DNA of 49,025 bases. Source: Tissierellia bacterium. Its GTDB lineage: Bacteria; Bacillota; Clostridia; Tissierellales; Peptoniphilaceae. Both the position numbers and the translations under genes were made by a program. The DNA lies in assembly GCA_030537855.1 (NCBI GenBank), contig JAUNVD010000010.1, forward strand, positions 1,038-50,062, given 5' to 3'. The notes below the pieces were generated by a model, which was not told the origin of the DNA, did no database searches, and was given only the letters and a program-made list of their open reading frames with translations. Position 1 is the first letter of the stretch, and each line of letters opens with the position of its first letter. Positions 7,419-15,063 of the stretch are shown here, piece by piece.

Positions 7419-8901
7419 GGATACCCTCCTTTTGACTTTTCTTTTCATAAATATATCCTACAAGCATAATCATTATAATAGGAGTCATAGCTACAGTGGC
7501 AATAATTCCAAAACCGTCGTTTAATACATTGGCATGGGGTAGTGTTTCAGCAACTCCTTGGGCTAATGCTAGTATAAATGTTGCTGTCATAGGCCCAGAT
7601 GCTACTCCTCCAGAGTCAAAGGCAATTCCCACAAAAAGGTCAGGGACTTTTCGACTTAATACTAAGGCGAAGATAAACCCTGGAACTAAAATCATCCAAA
7701 GTTTTAAAGGTTCTATTAGAATTCGAATCATAGATAGGGAAACGGCAAAGGCTACTCCAATACTAAGAGCAGCTAAAATCAGTTTTCTAGGAATAGAACC
7801 TGAGGTCACTTCTTCCACTTGATTAGACAATACATATACTGCAGGCTCTGCTAAAACTACTACCATACCTAAGATAAACCCTAAGACAGGTAATAAGATA
7901 TTTTTCGAGTCCATAGTTGCTAATTGTTGTCCCATAATCCGTGCTAAGTCCATAAATCCTGCATGGACTCCTACTAAAAATAAAACCAAACCTAGAAAGG
8001 TATAGAGCATACCTGCAAGGATAGGCCGTAAATTTCTTTTATGGAGTTTAAATCTTAGATGATTCATAACTAAAAAAACCATAAATATTGGAAAAAGTGC
8101 AGTAAGTGCTTCTTTCCCCATATTTCCAAAGGCCTGAAGAAAAGGGGCTAGGATCCCACCTTCTGGTTGAAATACTTCTTCTGGTCCATGGATTTCCTTT
8201 ACTCCTAAAACAACATTTAAAATCATAATAGCTATAATAGGGCCACATGATGCAAATCCAACAAGACCAAAACTATCTTTTTCTCCTGCAGCATGGCCTT
8301 TTAACATAGATACCCCTAATCCCATAGCAAGAATAAAAGGTGTGGTCATGGCTCCAGTTGTAGCGCCAGAAGCATCAAAGGCGATGGAGTGAAAGGGTTC
8401 AGCTACAAAGATAAGCCCAACAAGAATACAACCGTAAATAATGATAAAGGATTTACTAATAGAAATACTATAAAGTATTCGTAAGAATCCATAAGCCATA
8501 ATAAGGCCTACTCCAAGAGATACAACAATAACAATGACTGCTGGAGAGATCATTTGATTCATAGCCAAGGACACTTGATCGGCAAGTATAAGTAAATCTG
8601 GTTCAGCAACAGATACTAAAAATCCAAGTCCAAATCCTGCAAAAAATACTGTATAAGGTGAGTTACTGTTGGCGATTTCCCTTCCCATAAGGCCACCTAT
8701 TTGAGATACTCCAAGTTCAGTTCCCAATAAAAAAATACCAAGACCGATAATAATTAGAAAAGCTCCAATAAAAAATCTTATAAATAATTCTCTTTCCACA
8801 GACAAAAAAGCAAGAGTCATAATAAAAACCAATCCGGTAATGGGGAGAACAGATGCAGATACCTCCTTAAACTTCTTAAAAAGTATATTCAATACATTCA
8901 T
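7402..8901 (-). CDS. DUF1538 integral membrane protein with internal duplication
   Basis: 499 residues, about 12-14 hydrophobic segments. The two halves are clearly homologous: 'VAEPDLLILADQV' versus 'LAEPAVYVLSNQV', and 'AFDASGATTGAMTTPFILAM' versus 'AFDSGGVASGPMTATFILAL'. Such paired repeats with broken, polar glycine-rich motifs are typical of ion-coupled transporters, and acidic residues in both repeats (AEPDL, FDASG) could bind an ion or substrate; this is inference. It belongs to DUF1538, whose function is not established to my knowledge. The PII-like gene starts 17 bases inside its 3' end. The ATG at 8901 sits directly on an AGAGAGG element; a TTG three codons downstream would be better spaced. 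Confidence 0.85.
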   Translation of the reverse strand: MNVLNILFKKFKEVSASVLPITGLVFIMTLAFLSVERELFIRFFIGAFLIIIGLGIFLLGTELGVSQIGGLMGREIANSNSPYTVFFAGFGLGFLVSVAEPDLLILADQVSLAMNQMISPAVIVIVVSLGVGLIMAYGFLRILYSISISKSFIIIYGCILVGLIFVAEPFHSIAFDASGATTGAMTTPFILAMGLGVSMLKGHAAGEKDSFGLVGFASCGPIIAIMILNVVLGVKEIHGPEEVFQPEGGILAPFLQAFGNMGKEALTALFPIFMVFLVMNHLRFKLHKRNLRPILAGMLYTFLGLVLFLVGVHAGFMDLARIMGQQLATMDSKNILLPVLGFILGMVVVLAEPAVYVLSNQVEEVTSGSIPRKLILAALSIGVAFAVSLSMIRILIEPLKLWMILVPGFIFALVLSRKVPDLFVGIAFDSGGVASGPMTATFILALAQGVAETLPHANVLNDGFGIIATVAMTPIIMIMLVGYIYEKKSQKEGIHDSSI

Positions 8902-8924
8902 CCTCTCTTATAGATTGCCAACTT

Positions 8925-8933
8925 ATTATACCA
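8925..8933 (-). promoter_or_regulatory. Candidate extended -10 promoter of the DUF1538/PII operon
   Basis: On the minus strand TGGTATAAT (8933 to 8925) is a consensus extended -10 about 24 bases before the start codon. The -35 position has no good match, as is common with extended -10 promoters. Confidence 0.5.
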
Positions 8934-9021
8934 TAGAATCTTTAAAATAAGTGTGGGGAAAGCTTTTAAAAAATAAATAACACTTTATTATGGTAAATTC
9001 CATGTTTTATCCTTATCTCCG

Positions 9022-9030
9022 TGGTACAAT
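9022..9030 (+). promoter_or_regulatory. Candidate extended -10 promoter of the alpha/beta hydrolase gene
   Basis: TGGTACAAT at 9022-9030 fits TGnTACAAT, 21 bases before the ATG. No clear -35 was found. Confidence 0.4.
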
Positions 9031-9051
9031 AGAGACGGAAAGGGGTTGTTT

Positions 9052-10131
9052 ATGAGGAATTTTATTATTTTTCTACTGGTTTTTATCCTTTTATTTGGAG
9101 GAATTTTTTTATATATTGGTAATGCTATTGCTGATAAAGTGGCGATGCCTTTTACTAGATTGGACATCAAAGAAAACACGGATAAAATCCTGGCAATGGC
9201 AGGATTTGATGAAAAAGATTTTTTAAGTAAGTATAAAAGACAAACCTTAACAATGCCTTTGGAAAAGGGAGATTTACCAATTGAGTTTTTCCCTAGTAAA
9301 AATCCAAGGGGAACGATACTCTTAGTCCACCCTATAGGGTTTGATGCAAGACTTTCCTATTTATTAGTCCCTTCTTTTTTAGAAATAGGATTACAGGTGA
9401 TATCCTATGATCAAAGAGGGGCGGGAAGTAATCCAGAAGATTATTATACTCTTGGGAAAAAAGAAAGTGAAGAACTTGTACAAGTACTTGATTTTGTAAA
9501 AGATTATCTAAATGGTCAGCCTCTTTATGTATGGGGAGTAAGTACAGGAGCTACTACTATTTGTCTAGGGTTACAGGATAGTCTTGGGGAACAGGTTTCA
9601 GGAATTATTTTAGATTCCCCTTGGTATGACGGCAAAGAGGTAATAAAGGAAGTTCTACACAAAGAAGGTCCCCCTATTCCTGAAAGCCTTTTATTAAAGG
9701 CAGGTTCCCTGGTCAGTAAAAAGAAATATGGTTTTTCTTATGATGATTTAGATATTAGTGATGGGACAAAGAAATATTATGGACGTGTTTTATTTTTTGC
9801 ATCTAAGAAAGATGAAATTATACCTTATTCCCAATTAGAATATATTTATCAAAGTTTTCCTGGGAAGGATGTAAAACTGGTAACAGTAGAAGATTCCCAA
9901 CATGGGCAAATTCTTATAGATCATCCTTTGTCATATGGTAAAGAAATTGGTCTTTTTACCTTTGGGGATCAACTTTCAAAGGCAAAATCTTTTGTTGATG
10001 CTACCCTTGGAGATGGTGTTTCTGAGAAATTGGAGAAACATTTGGATACTGGTATTAAAGATATTGAAAATTATATGAAAGAAGAAGGCTTAGATTTGGA
10101 AAAGATTTTAGAAAGGATTGGAGATAAATAG
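9052..10131 (+). CDS. Membrane-anchored alpha/beta hydrolase
   Basis: 359 residues. A single hydrophobic helix (about 3-25) anchors the protein, then an alpha/beta hydrolase fold follows: 'TILLVHPIGF' oxyanion region (88-97), nucleophile S164 in G-V-S-T-G, acid D254 in 'SKKDEIIP', and H284 in 'SQHGQ'. The catalytic triad is complete. Beyond about residue 300 there is a helical, charged extension with no family match. The ATG at 9052 was preferred to a TTG at 9046 because GGAAAGGGG ends six bases before it. It precedes the PHA synthase genes by 110 bases in the same direction; a role as lipase or esterase is possible but a polymer-related role is only suggested by position. Confidence 0.8.
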   Translation: MRNFIIFLLVFILLFGGIFLYIGNAIADKVAMPFTRLDIKENTDKILAMAGFDEKDFLSKYKRQTLTMPLEKGDLPIEFFPSKNPRGTILLVHPIGFDARLSYLLVPSFLEIGLQVISYDQRGAGSNPEDYYTLGKKESEELVQVLDFVKDYLNGQPLYVWGVSTGATTICLGLQDSLGEQVSGIILDSPWYDGKEVIKEVLHKEGPPIPESLLLKAGSLVSKKKYGFSYDDLDISDGTKKYYGRVLFFASKKDEIIPYSQLEYIYQSFPGKDVKLVTVEDSQHGQILIDHPLSYGKEIGLFTFGDQLSKAKSFVDATLGDGVSEKLEKHLDTGIKDIENYMKEEGLDLEKILERIGDK

Positions 10132-10241
10132 GAAAAAATTAATAGATGATAGTAAAACACTCTACTTATTAGATTAGTTTCATACTCTGAGGGTATAAAA
10201 TGGATAGGTAAATAAATGGATTCAAATTAGGAGGAATCAAT

Positions 10242-11105
10242 ATGAACGAAGAAAAAAACTTCTACAATGATTGGAAGAAAATGCAGGAAGATTTTATGAA
10301 ATTATGGTTTCCATGGTCACCAAGTAAGGGAAAAAGTGGAAGTCAAGAATCCATGTTATCTTTTCCTAGTAGCCAGAACTTTATGAATTCGATGATGGAA
10401 ATGTGGAAAAATATTATGAAAAATCCAACAGCAGATGGTATTACTTCAGATTTTTTCCAAGATTCTACTACAAACTTTTACTCTTTAATGTTAAATTCTT
10501 GGATGCCTTTTAAACAACCAAGTGGATTTTTCTCAAAGGATAATATTGGAATGAAAGGATTTCAGGAAATGATGTCTCTTTGGAATAAGAGTTTAGAAGG
10601 GGTAGATTTTTTCTCCCAATTACCACCTCTTGGTCCAGGAAGAGAAATGATAGAAAAGCAAAAACAAATGATGGAATCTTTCGAAACCTATCGAGAACTA
10701 TGGATGAAAGGTATGTATTTAATTCAAAACTTTGGAATAAAATCAGGTCAAAGAATATATCAAGAATATGTAAAAGCCTTACAAGAAGGAAGACAATTTT
10801 ATTCCTTTGAAGCCTTTTATGATTTTTGGATGGAAGAAACTAGAAGAGAATACGAGCTTTTAATGAAAGAGAAAGACTTCCAAGAACTTATGAAAGAAAT
10901 TACAGATGCTATGGCTATTTGGAAAGAACATAGTGATGATTATATGGAAGATGTTTTAGCTTTTTATCCAATTCCAACGATGAAGGCTTTTGATAGTTTA
11001 AGTAAGTCTGTATATGATTTAAAATCTCTGTATCGAGATGAGCAACAAAAGAAAATCGATGAATTAGAAGAACGTATTAAAAAACTAGAAGGCAAGTTGA
11101 AATAA
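10242..11105 (+). CDS. phaE: Polyhydroxyalkanoate synthase class III, subunit PhaE
   Basis: 287 residues. PhaE is the non-catalytic partner that forms the active class III PHA synthase with PhaC on the granule surface. Visible signs are a Trp/Met/Phe-rich helical protein starting 'NDWKKMQEDFMKLWFPW', a central 'YREYVKALQEGRQFYSFEAF'-like helical region, and a C-terminal coiled coil (about 262-287, 'IDELEERIKKLEGKLK'). The catalytic subunit gene follows after 14 bases. A strong AGGAGGAAT site precedes the ATG. PhaE sequences are divergent, so the name rests mainly on this pattern together with the adjacent, clearly recognisable PhaC. Confidence 0.85.
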   Translation: MNEEKNFYNDWKKMQEDFMKLWFPWSPSKGKSGSQESMLSFPSSQNFMNSMMEMWKNIMKNPTADGITSDFFQDSTTNFYSLMLNSWMPFKQPSGFFSKDNIGMKGFQEMMSLWNKSLEGVDFFSQLPPLGPGREMIEKQKQMMESFETYRELWMKGMYLIQNFGIKSGQRIYQEYVKALQEGRQFYSFEAFYDFWMEETRREYELLMKEKDFQELMKEITDAMAIWKEHSDDYMEDVLAFYPIPTMKAFDSLSKSVYDLKSLYRDEQQKKIDELEERIKKLEGKLK

Positions 11106-11119
11106 AGGAGCGTTGGACA

Positions 11120-12115
11120 ATGAAAACATTGGTACCTAAATTAGAACGAGAACAGCATTATTCTTGTGCGGACCAAATGGAAGTTGTCTTTTCTATGGAT
11201 AAAGCCAAACTTTATCATTTTAAGGGAGGAGAAAGTAATGGGAAACCAGTACTATTACTTTATGCTCTTATAAATAAACCTTATATTATGGATTTTGATA
11301 AAGAGATGTCTTTTGTTCGAGGTCTTATGGAACAAGGACTGGATGTATATCTTATGGATTGGGGCGAGCCTAGTCGAGATGAACGTTATTTGACTTTGGA
11401 CAATTATATTGAATGGTATCTTCATGGTGCCATAAAAACAATCAAAGAAAGACATCAGCTAGAAAAGATTCCACTCATTATGTTATGTCAAGGTGGAGTC
11501 CTTGGATGTATTTATACTTCTCTTCATCCAGAAGATATTTCTTCTATTGTTCCCATTGCTACACCTGTTGATTTTTCAGGAATGGCCCATTCCATTTTTA
11601 ATGTGGCAACAGAAGTAAAAGGTGATGCATTTATTGATGCCTATGGCTTAGTACCACCTTCCATGTTAAATAGTGGATTATTATTTGCAAAGCCATTTGA
11701 GGCATACATTGATCGGTATACTGAACTATTTGAAAATCGTAAGAAAAAAGATTTTGTTTTTGGATTTATGAAAATGGAAAGGTGGAATTTTGATTCACCA
11801 ACACAAGCAAGTAATGCCTTACTTCAATGGTTAAATGACGTATGGAAAGAAAATAAACTTTTAAAAGGAACCCTAAATATTGGTGGTCGAAAAGTGGATT
11901 TAAAAAACATAAAGGTACCGACGTTTATCATCTTAGGTACCAAGGATGACTTTGCTCCCTTGGAAGCAACCTCTCCTTTAAAAGATGTTATTGGCTCAAA
12001 GGTCATTGACCAAAAAGAATATCCAGAAGATCACCTTGGTCTTGTTGCAAGTACTCGAGCAAAAAATGAAATTGCAAAAGATATTGCACAGTGGTTGAAA
12101 AAAGTAGAGAAGTAA
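11120..12115 (+). CDS. phaC: Polyhydroxyalkanoate synthase class III, catalytic subunit PhaC
   Basis: 331 residues; polymerises (R)-3-hydroxyacyl-CoA into polyester. The alpha/beta hydrolase core has a lipase-like box in which cysteine replaces serine: C123 in 'MLCQGGVLG', the PHA synthase signature. The acid is D276 in 'LGTKDDFAP' and the general base H305 in 'PEDHLGL'. 'DVYLMDWGEPSRDERY' (75-90) is another strong family motif. The length is slightly shorter than the approximately 355 residues of Allochromatium PhaC. It follows phaE, which marks it as class III rather than the PhaR-dependent class IV known from Bacillus. No phaB, phaJ or phasin gene is nearby. Confidence 0.93.
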   Translation: MKTLVPKLEREQHYSCADQMEVVFSMDKAKLYHFKGGESNGKPVLLLYALINKPYIMDFDKEMSFVRGLMEQGLDVYLMDWGEPSRDERYLTLDNYIEWYLHGAIKTIKERHQLEKIPLIMLCQGGVLGCIYTSLHPEDISSIVPIATPVDFSGMAHSIFNVATEVKGDAFIDAYGLVPPSMLNSGLLFAKPFEAYIDRYTELFENRKKKDFVFGFMKMERWNFDSPTQASNALLQWLNDVWKENKLLKGTLNIGGRKVDLKNIKVPTFIILGTKDDFAPLEATSPLKDVIGSKVIDQKEYPEDHLGLVASTRAKNEIAKDIAQWLKKVEK

Positions 12116-12133
12116 TTCTAGAGGAGGAGTTTA

Positions 12134-12499
12134 TTGACAGGAATCGGAAATCTTTTATGGATTATTTTTGGAGGATGGATTCAAGCACTTACTTGGTTTC
12201 TTATTGGATGTTTATGGTCCATCACCATTATTGGCCTTCCTATTGGACGGCAATGCTTTAAATTTGCAAGGTTAACACTTTTCCCATTTGGCAAGAATAT
12301 AGAATATGGAAATGGTTTAGGAAGCTTATTCCTTAATATTTTATGGTTACTTTTTGGTGGATTTCCTATTGCTCTAGAAGCTGCTTTTATAGGAATCGCT
12401 CAATGTGTGACGATTATAGGAATTCCTTTTGGGTTACAATCTTTTAAATTAGCAGCATTAGCTATTATGCCATTTGGTGCAAAAGTGAGAAAAGTATAA
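12134..12499 (+). CDS. YccF-domain inner membrane protein
   Basis: 121 residues with two copies of a membrane domain: 'LWIIFGGW...TIIGLPIGRQCFKFARLTLFPFG' spread over 8-55 and its relative 'LWLLFGGF...TIIGIPFGLQSFKLAALAIMPFG' over 73-117. This is the YccF family (DUF307), small membrane proteins of unknown function. The start is TTG at 12134, five bases after GGAGGAG; no ATG is available. It lies 18 bases after phaC and shares its terminator, so it is probably co-transcribed with the PHA synthase genes, although a role in PHA metabolism is not known. Confidence 0.85.
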   Translation: MTGIGNLLWIIFGGWIQALTWFLIGCLWSITIIGLPIGRQCFKFARLTLFPFGKNIEYGNGLGSLFLNILWLLFGGFPIALEAAFIGIAQCVTIIGIPFGLQSFKLAALAIMPFGAKVRKV

Positions 12500-12530
12500 A
12501 AAAGAGGCGTTGCATTTTGCAACGCCTTTA
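12497..12530. terminator. Bidirectional rho-independent terminator
   Basis: GAGGCGTTGCA (12504-12514) pairs with TGCAACGCCTT (12518-12528) around a TTT loop. An A-run on the left and T's on the right allow it to act on both strands. It separates the phaEC-yccF operon from the convergent FabK-like gene. Confidence 0.88.
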
Positions 12531-12537
12531 CGATATC

Positions 12538-13464
12538 CTATTGGATACTATTTTTTGCTTCTTCGTATTCTTTTAAAATATTTTCAATAATATCTTTTAC
12601 TGGTTCTATTTTTGTTAAATATTCTAAACCTTCTCCTGCCATAACAGAACCCCACTCCACATCTCCTTCTCTTGCAGCTCTTGGGCCTGCTCCTGCAGCA
12701 TATTTTTCAAATTCTTCTGACGAAGCTCCTTTTCGCTCTAATTCTAATAGTTTATCCGTTAATTTATTTTTTATAACACGAACAGGATGTCCAGATCCAT
12801 ATCCAGTAACTACAGAGTCAGAATCCTTTGATTCTAAAAGTAATTTTTTATAATTATCATGGATGGGTGTTTCTTCTCCAACTAATAAACGGGTACCTAA
12901 TTGGACTCCACCTGCTCCTAATATTTCAGCAGCTAAAACCTGTTTTCCGATATATATTCCACCAGCGGAAATGACTGGGATATCCACGGAATTTACAATG
13001 GCTGGTAGGGCTGCCATGGTATTTAAGGCACCAATATGTCCTCCGGCTTCTGCCCCTTCAAATACACAAGCTATGGCCCCTAAATCTTGAACCTTTTTTG
13101 CCATTTTAATATTCCCTACAACAGGGATAACCTTTAAACCTGCATCCAACCACTTTTCAAAATATGGGGCAGGATTTCCAGCTCCACAGGTAATTATTTT
13201 TACACCTTCCTCGATCACAACATCAATGATTTCTTCTATTTGGGGATGCATAAGAACCAAGTTTACACTAAAAGGTTTATCAGTAAGGTCTTTCATTTTA
13301 CGAATTTCTTCCCGAACCTCATCTGGGGAAAACCCTCCAGTTGCTACTTGACCTAAACCACCTGCATTAGATACTGCAGCTGCTAACTCGCTTTTACTTG
13401 TATTTGCCATTCCACCTTGGATAATCGGATATTTTATACCTAATAGTTCATTAATCTTCATCAT
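12538..13464 (-). CDS. FabK-like enoyl-ACP reductase II / nitronate monooxygenase family flavoprotein
   Basis: 308 residues; TIM-barrel FMN enzyme. 'KYPIIQGGMA' (11-20) is the N-terminal FMN-binding strand, and 'EGAEAGGHIG' holds H143, at the position of the FabK catalytic histidine (H144 in Streptococcus pneumoniae). 'VISAGGI' and 'GGVQLGTRLL' are the phosphate-binding parts. 'GSVMAGEGLE' near the end resembles the FabK C-terminus. The gene is not in a fatty-acid cluster, so the FabK role is likely but not certain. The long frame begins at 13491; I chose the ATG at 13464 (another ATG follows directly) because the family begins 'MxxxxLLGIKYPI' and AAGGAG lies ten bases upstream. The first ATG has AAGGAG only two bases away. 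Confidence 0.78.
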   Translation of the reverse strand: MMKINELLGIKYPIIQGGMANTSKSELAAAVSNAGGLGQVATGGFSPDEVREEIRKMKDLTDKPFSVNLVLMHPQIEEIIDVVIEEGVKIITCGAGNPAPYFEKWLDAGLKVIPVVGNIKMAKKVQDLGAIACVFEGAEAGGHIGALNTMAALPAIVNSVDIPVISAGGIYIGKQVLAAEILGAGGVQLGTRLLVGEETPIHDNYKKLLLESKDSDSVVTGYGSGHPVRVIKNKLTDKLLELERKGASSEEFEKYAAGAGPRAAREGDVEWGSVMAGEGLEYLTKIEPVKDIIENILKEYEEAKNSIQ

Positions 13465-13497
13465 TCTTTCTTCACTCCTTGTTTCTTTCATTTCTCC

Positions 13498-13568
13498 TTA
13501 GTGATTCTTTCTGTTTTTACCCTGAATGAAATTAATTTAAACAAGAAGTGAAGAATTAGTGATTCTTT
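13498..13568. repeat. 13-bp direct repeat flanking the M20-FabK junction
   Basis: TTAGTGATTCTTT occurs at 13498-13510 and again at 13556-13568. The second copy includes the last codons and stop of the M20 gene on the minus strand. The first copy lies just upstream of the alternative start of the FabK-like gene. It may be the trace of a small duplication; no function is evident. Confidence 0.6.
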
Positions 13569-14770
13569 AGGTATTCCATTGCAAATGTAGCATGGAGAGC
13601 TGCTCCAAGTTTAAAAACAGATTCATCGAGAACCATATTTGGATTATGAAGAGGATATTGTTCTGAATTTCCAGCTCCTAACCAAAGCATCATACCTGGA
13701 ACTTGTTTTGTCACATATCCAAAATCTTCAGCTCCTCCAATAGGACCTGTTTCCACTAAATTACCTTTACCAGTTACTTCTTCTAAATAGGGTATCATTT
13801 CCTCAATTAAATCACCATCACAATAGGTAGAAGGGGTAAGTAAATGGTTGATTGTATATTCACCACGCCACATTTTAACACAATGGTCCACAATTTCTTC
13901 TACTCTAGGAGCAAGATGATCTCTAGAAGGAATATCTAAGGATCTCATACCAGCAGATAACCTAGCTGTATCTGGAATAATATTAACTGCTGTTCCTCCT
14001 TCAATAACTCCCACTACAAAAGAGAGATTGGCACTTGGGTCAACTTCTCTTCCAGGTAAAATATTAAGGGCTTGGTAAATTTGGTTTGCAATAACATTAG
14101 GGTCAATACAAACTTGTGGCATAGAGGAGTGACCTCCTTTACCTTTAATATTAATTTCCCAAGAATCCATAGAAGCTGTCATAACTCCTTTTGTATACTG
14201 TACCGTTCCTGAATCTAATTGGGAATTGACATGAATGGCAAAGGCTGCATCTACCTTGGGATTTTCTAATAAACCGTCATCTATCATAAGTTGAGACCCA
14301 TAACCTAACTCTTCCCCAATTTGAAACATGAGCTTTACTGTTCCTTTTAGTTCATCTTCCCGTTCTTTTAAAATTTTTGCAGCGCCTAAAAGCATGGCTC
14401 CATGAGCATCGTGACCACAAGCATGCATACATCCATTTTTAGAAGCATAGGGTAGTCCTGTTTTTTCTTCCATTGGAAGAGCGTCTATGTCACCACGTAA
14501 AAGTACAACCGGTTCACCTGACCCGATGGTGGCTAAAATACCAGTAGCTTCTTCAGCCCTTGGAGATCCTAATTTTTCAAACTTATCAGAAATTTCTTTT
14601 GTGATTTTACCACAATCACGATACTGAATTCCCATTTTATCTAATTGTTCTTTAATGTACTTTGAAGTTTTTGGTAAATAAAACCCCACTTCTGGATTTT
14701 TATGGATATCTCTACGAAATCCAATAATATCTTCTTCATATTTTTTTGCTAATTCTAAATTTTTTTTCAT
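13556..14770 (-). CDS. M20 family amidohydrolase (N-acyl-amino-acid / hippurate hydrolase type)
   Basis: 404 residues; two-metal amidohydrolase that releases amino acids from N-acyl or small peptide substrates. Motifs: 'LRGDIDALP' (D94, D96), 'MHACGHDAH' with C118, H120 and H123, 'IGEE' (E153/E154, replacing the usual PAEE), 'AIHV', a dimerisation domain around 200-320, and 'GGAEDFG' near the end with a metal histidine in 'PLHNP'. Relative to the second M20 enzyme in this window there is an insertion of about 20 residues near 55-76. The ATG is preceded by AAGGAAGG. No signal peptide, so it acts in the cytoplasm. The FabK-like gene follows in the same direction. Confidence 0.88.
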   Translation of the reverse strand: MKKNLELAKKYEEDIIGFRRDIHKNPEVGFYLPKTSKYIKEQLDKMGIQYRDCGKITKEISDKFEKLGSPRAEEATGILATIGSGEPVVLLRGDIDALPMEEKTGLPYASKNGCMHACGHDAHGAMLLGAAKILKEREDELKGTVKLMFQIGEELGYGSQLMIDDGLLENPKVDAAFAIHVNSQLDSGTVQYTKGVMTASMDSWEINIKGKGGHSSMPQVCIDPNVIANQIYQALNILPGREVDPSANLSFVVGVIEGGTAVNIIPDTARLSAGMRSLDIPSRDHLAPRVEEIVDHCVKMWRGEYTINHLLTPSTYCDGDLIEEMIPYLEEVTGKGNLVETGPIGGAEDFGYVTKQVPGMMLWLGAGNSEQYPLHNPNMVLDESVFKLGAALHATFAMEYLKNH

Positions 14771-14970
14771 ATTGTACCTTCCTTTTCTAGCCTACTTTTA
14801 GAAAGGACTCCCCTTTCAAAATTATTGTATTATACATATACCCTTTTTTAATTTTTATAATGATATGGAAAAAGGATACTCTATTGGTTGAAAATCATTT
14901 TCCAGGGTAATAATGTCTGAGAATGTGATATTTACTATAGAAGAACCTGTGGATAATTTTTAAAATATAC

Positions 14971-14999
14971 TTGAATTCTTTTAAAAATCAGTGTATAAT
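14971..14999 (+). promoter_or_regulatory. Sigma-A promoter of the dnaJ-clpB operon
   Basis: TTGAAT at 14971-14976 and a perfect TATAAT at 14994-14999 are separated by 17 bases. The predicted start of transcription falls at about 15006, at the edge of the CtsR-type repeat. Confidence 0.85.
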
Positions 15000-15006
15000 A
15001 TAATAA

Positions 15007-15023
15007 GGTCAAAGAAGGTCAGA
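15007..15023 (+). promoter_or_regulatory. CtsR operator
   Basis: GGTCAAA-GAA-GGTCAGA matches the CtsR heptad direct repeat RGTCAAA-NAN-RGTCAAA with one mismatch. It covers the predicted +1 region of the dnaJ-clpB promoter, where CtsR binding would block RNA polymerase until heat shock inactivates the repressor. The ctsR gene itself is not in the window. Confidence 0.85.
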
Positions 15024-15063
15024 AACTTTTTTGACACCCTAAACCGACAGAAAGGGGAATGAA

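Noticed and set aside
10242-12115. Class IV (PhaR-PhaC) PHA synthase as in Bacillus
   Set aside because: The partner subunit is long (287 residues), Trp/Met-rich and ends in a coiled coil, as PhaE; PhaR is much shorter.
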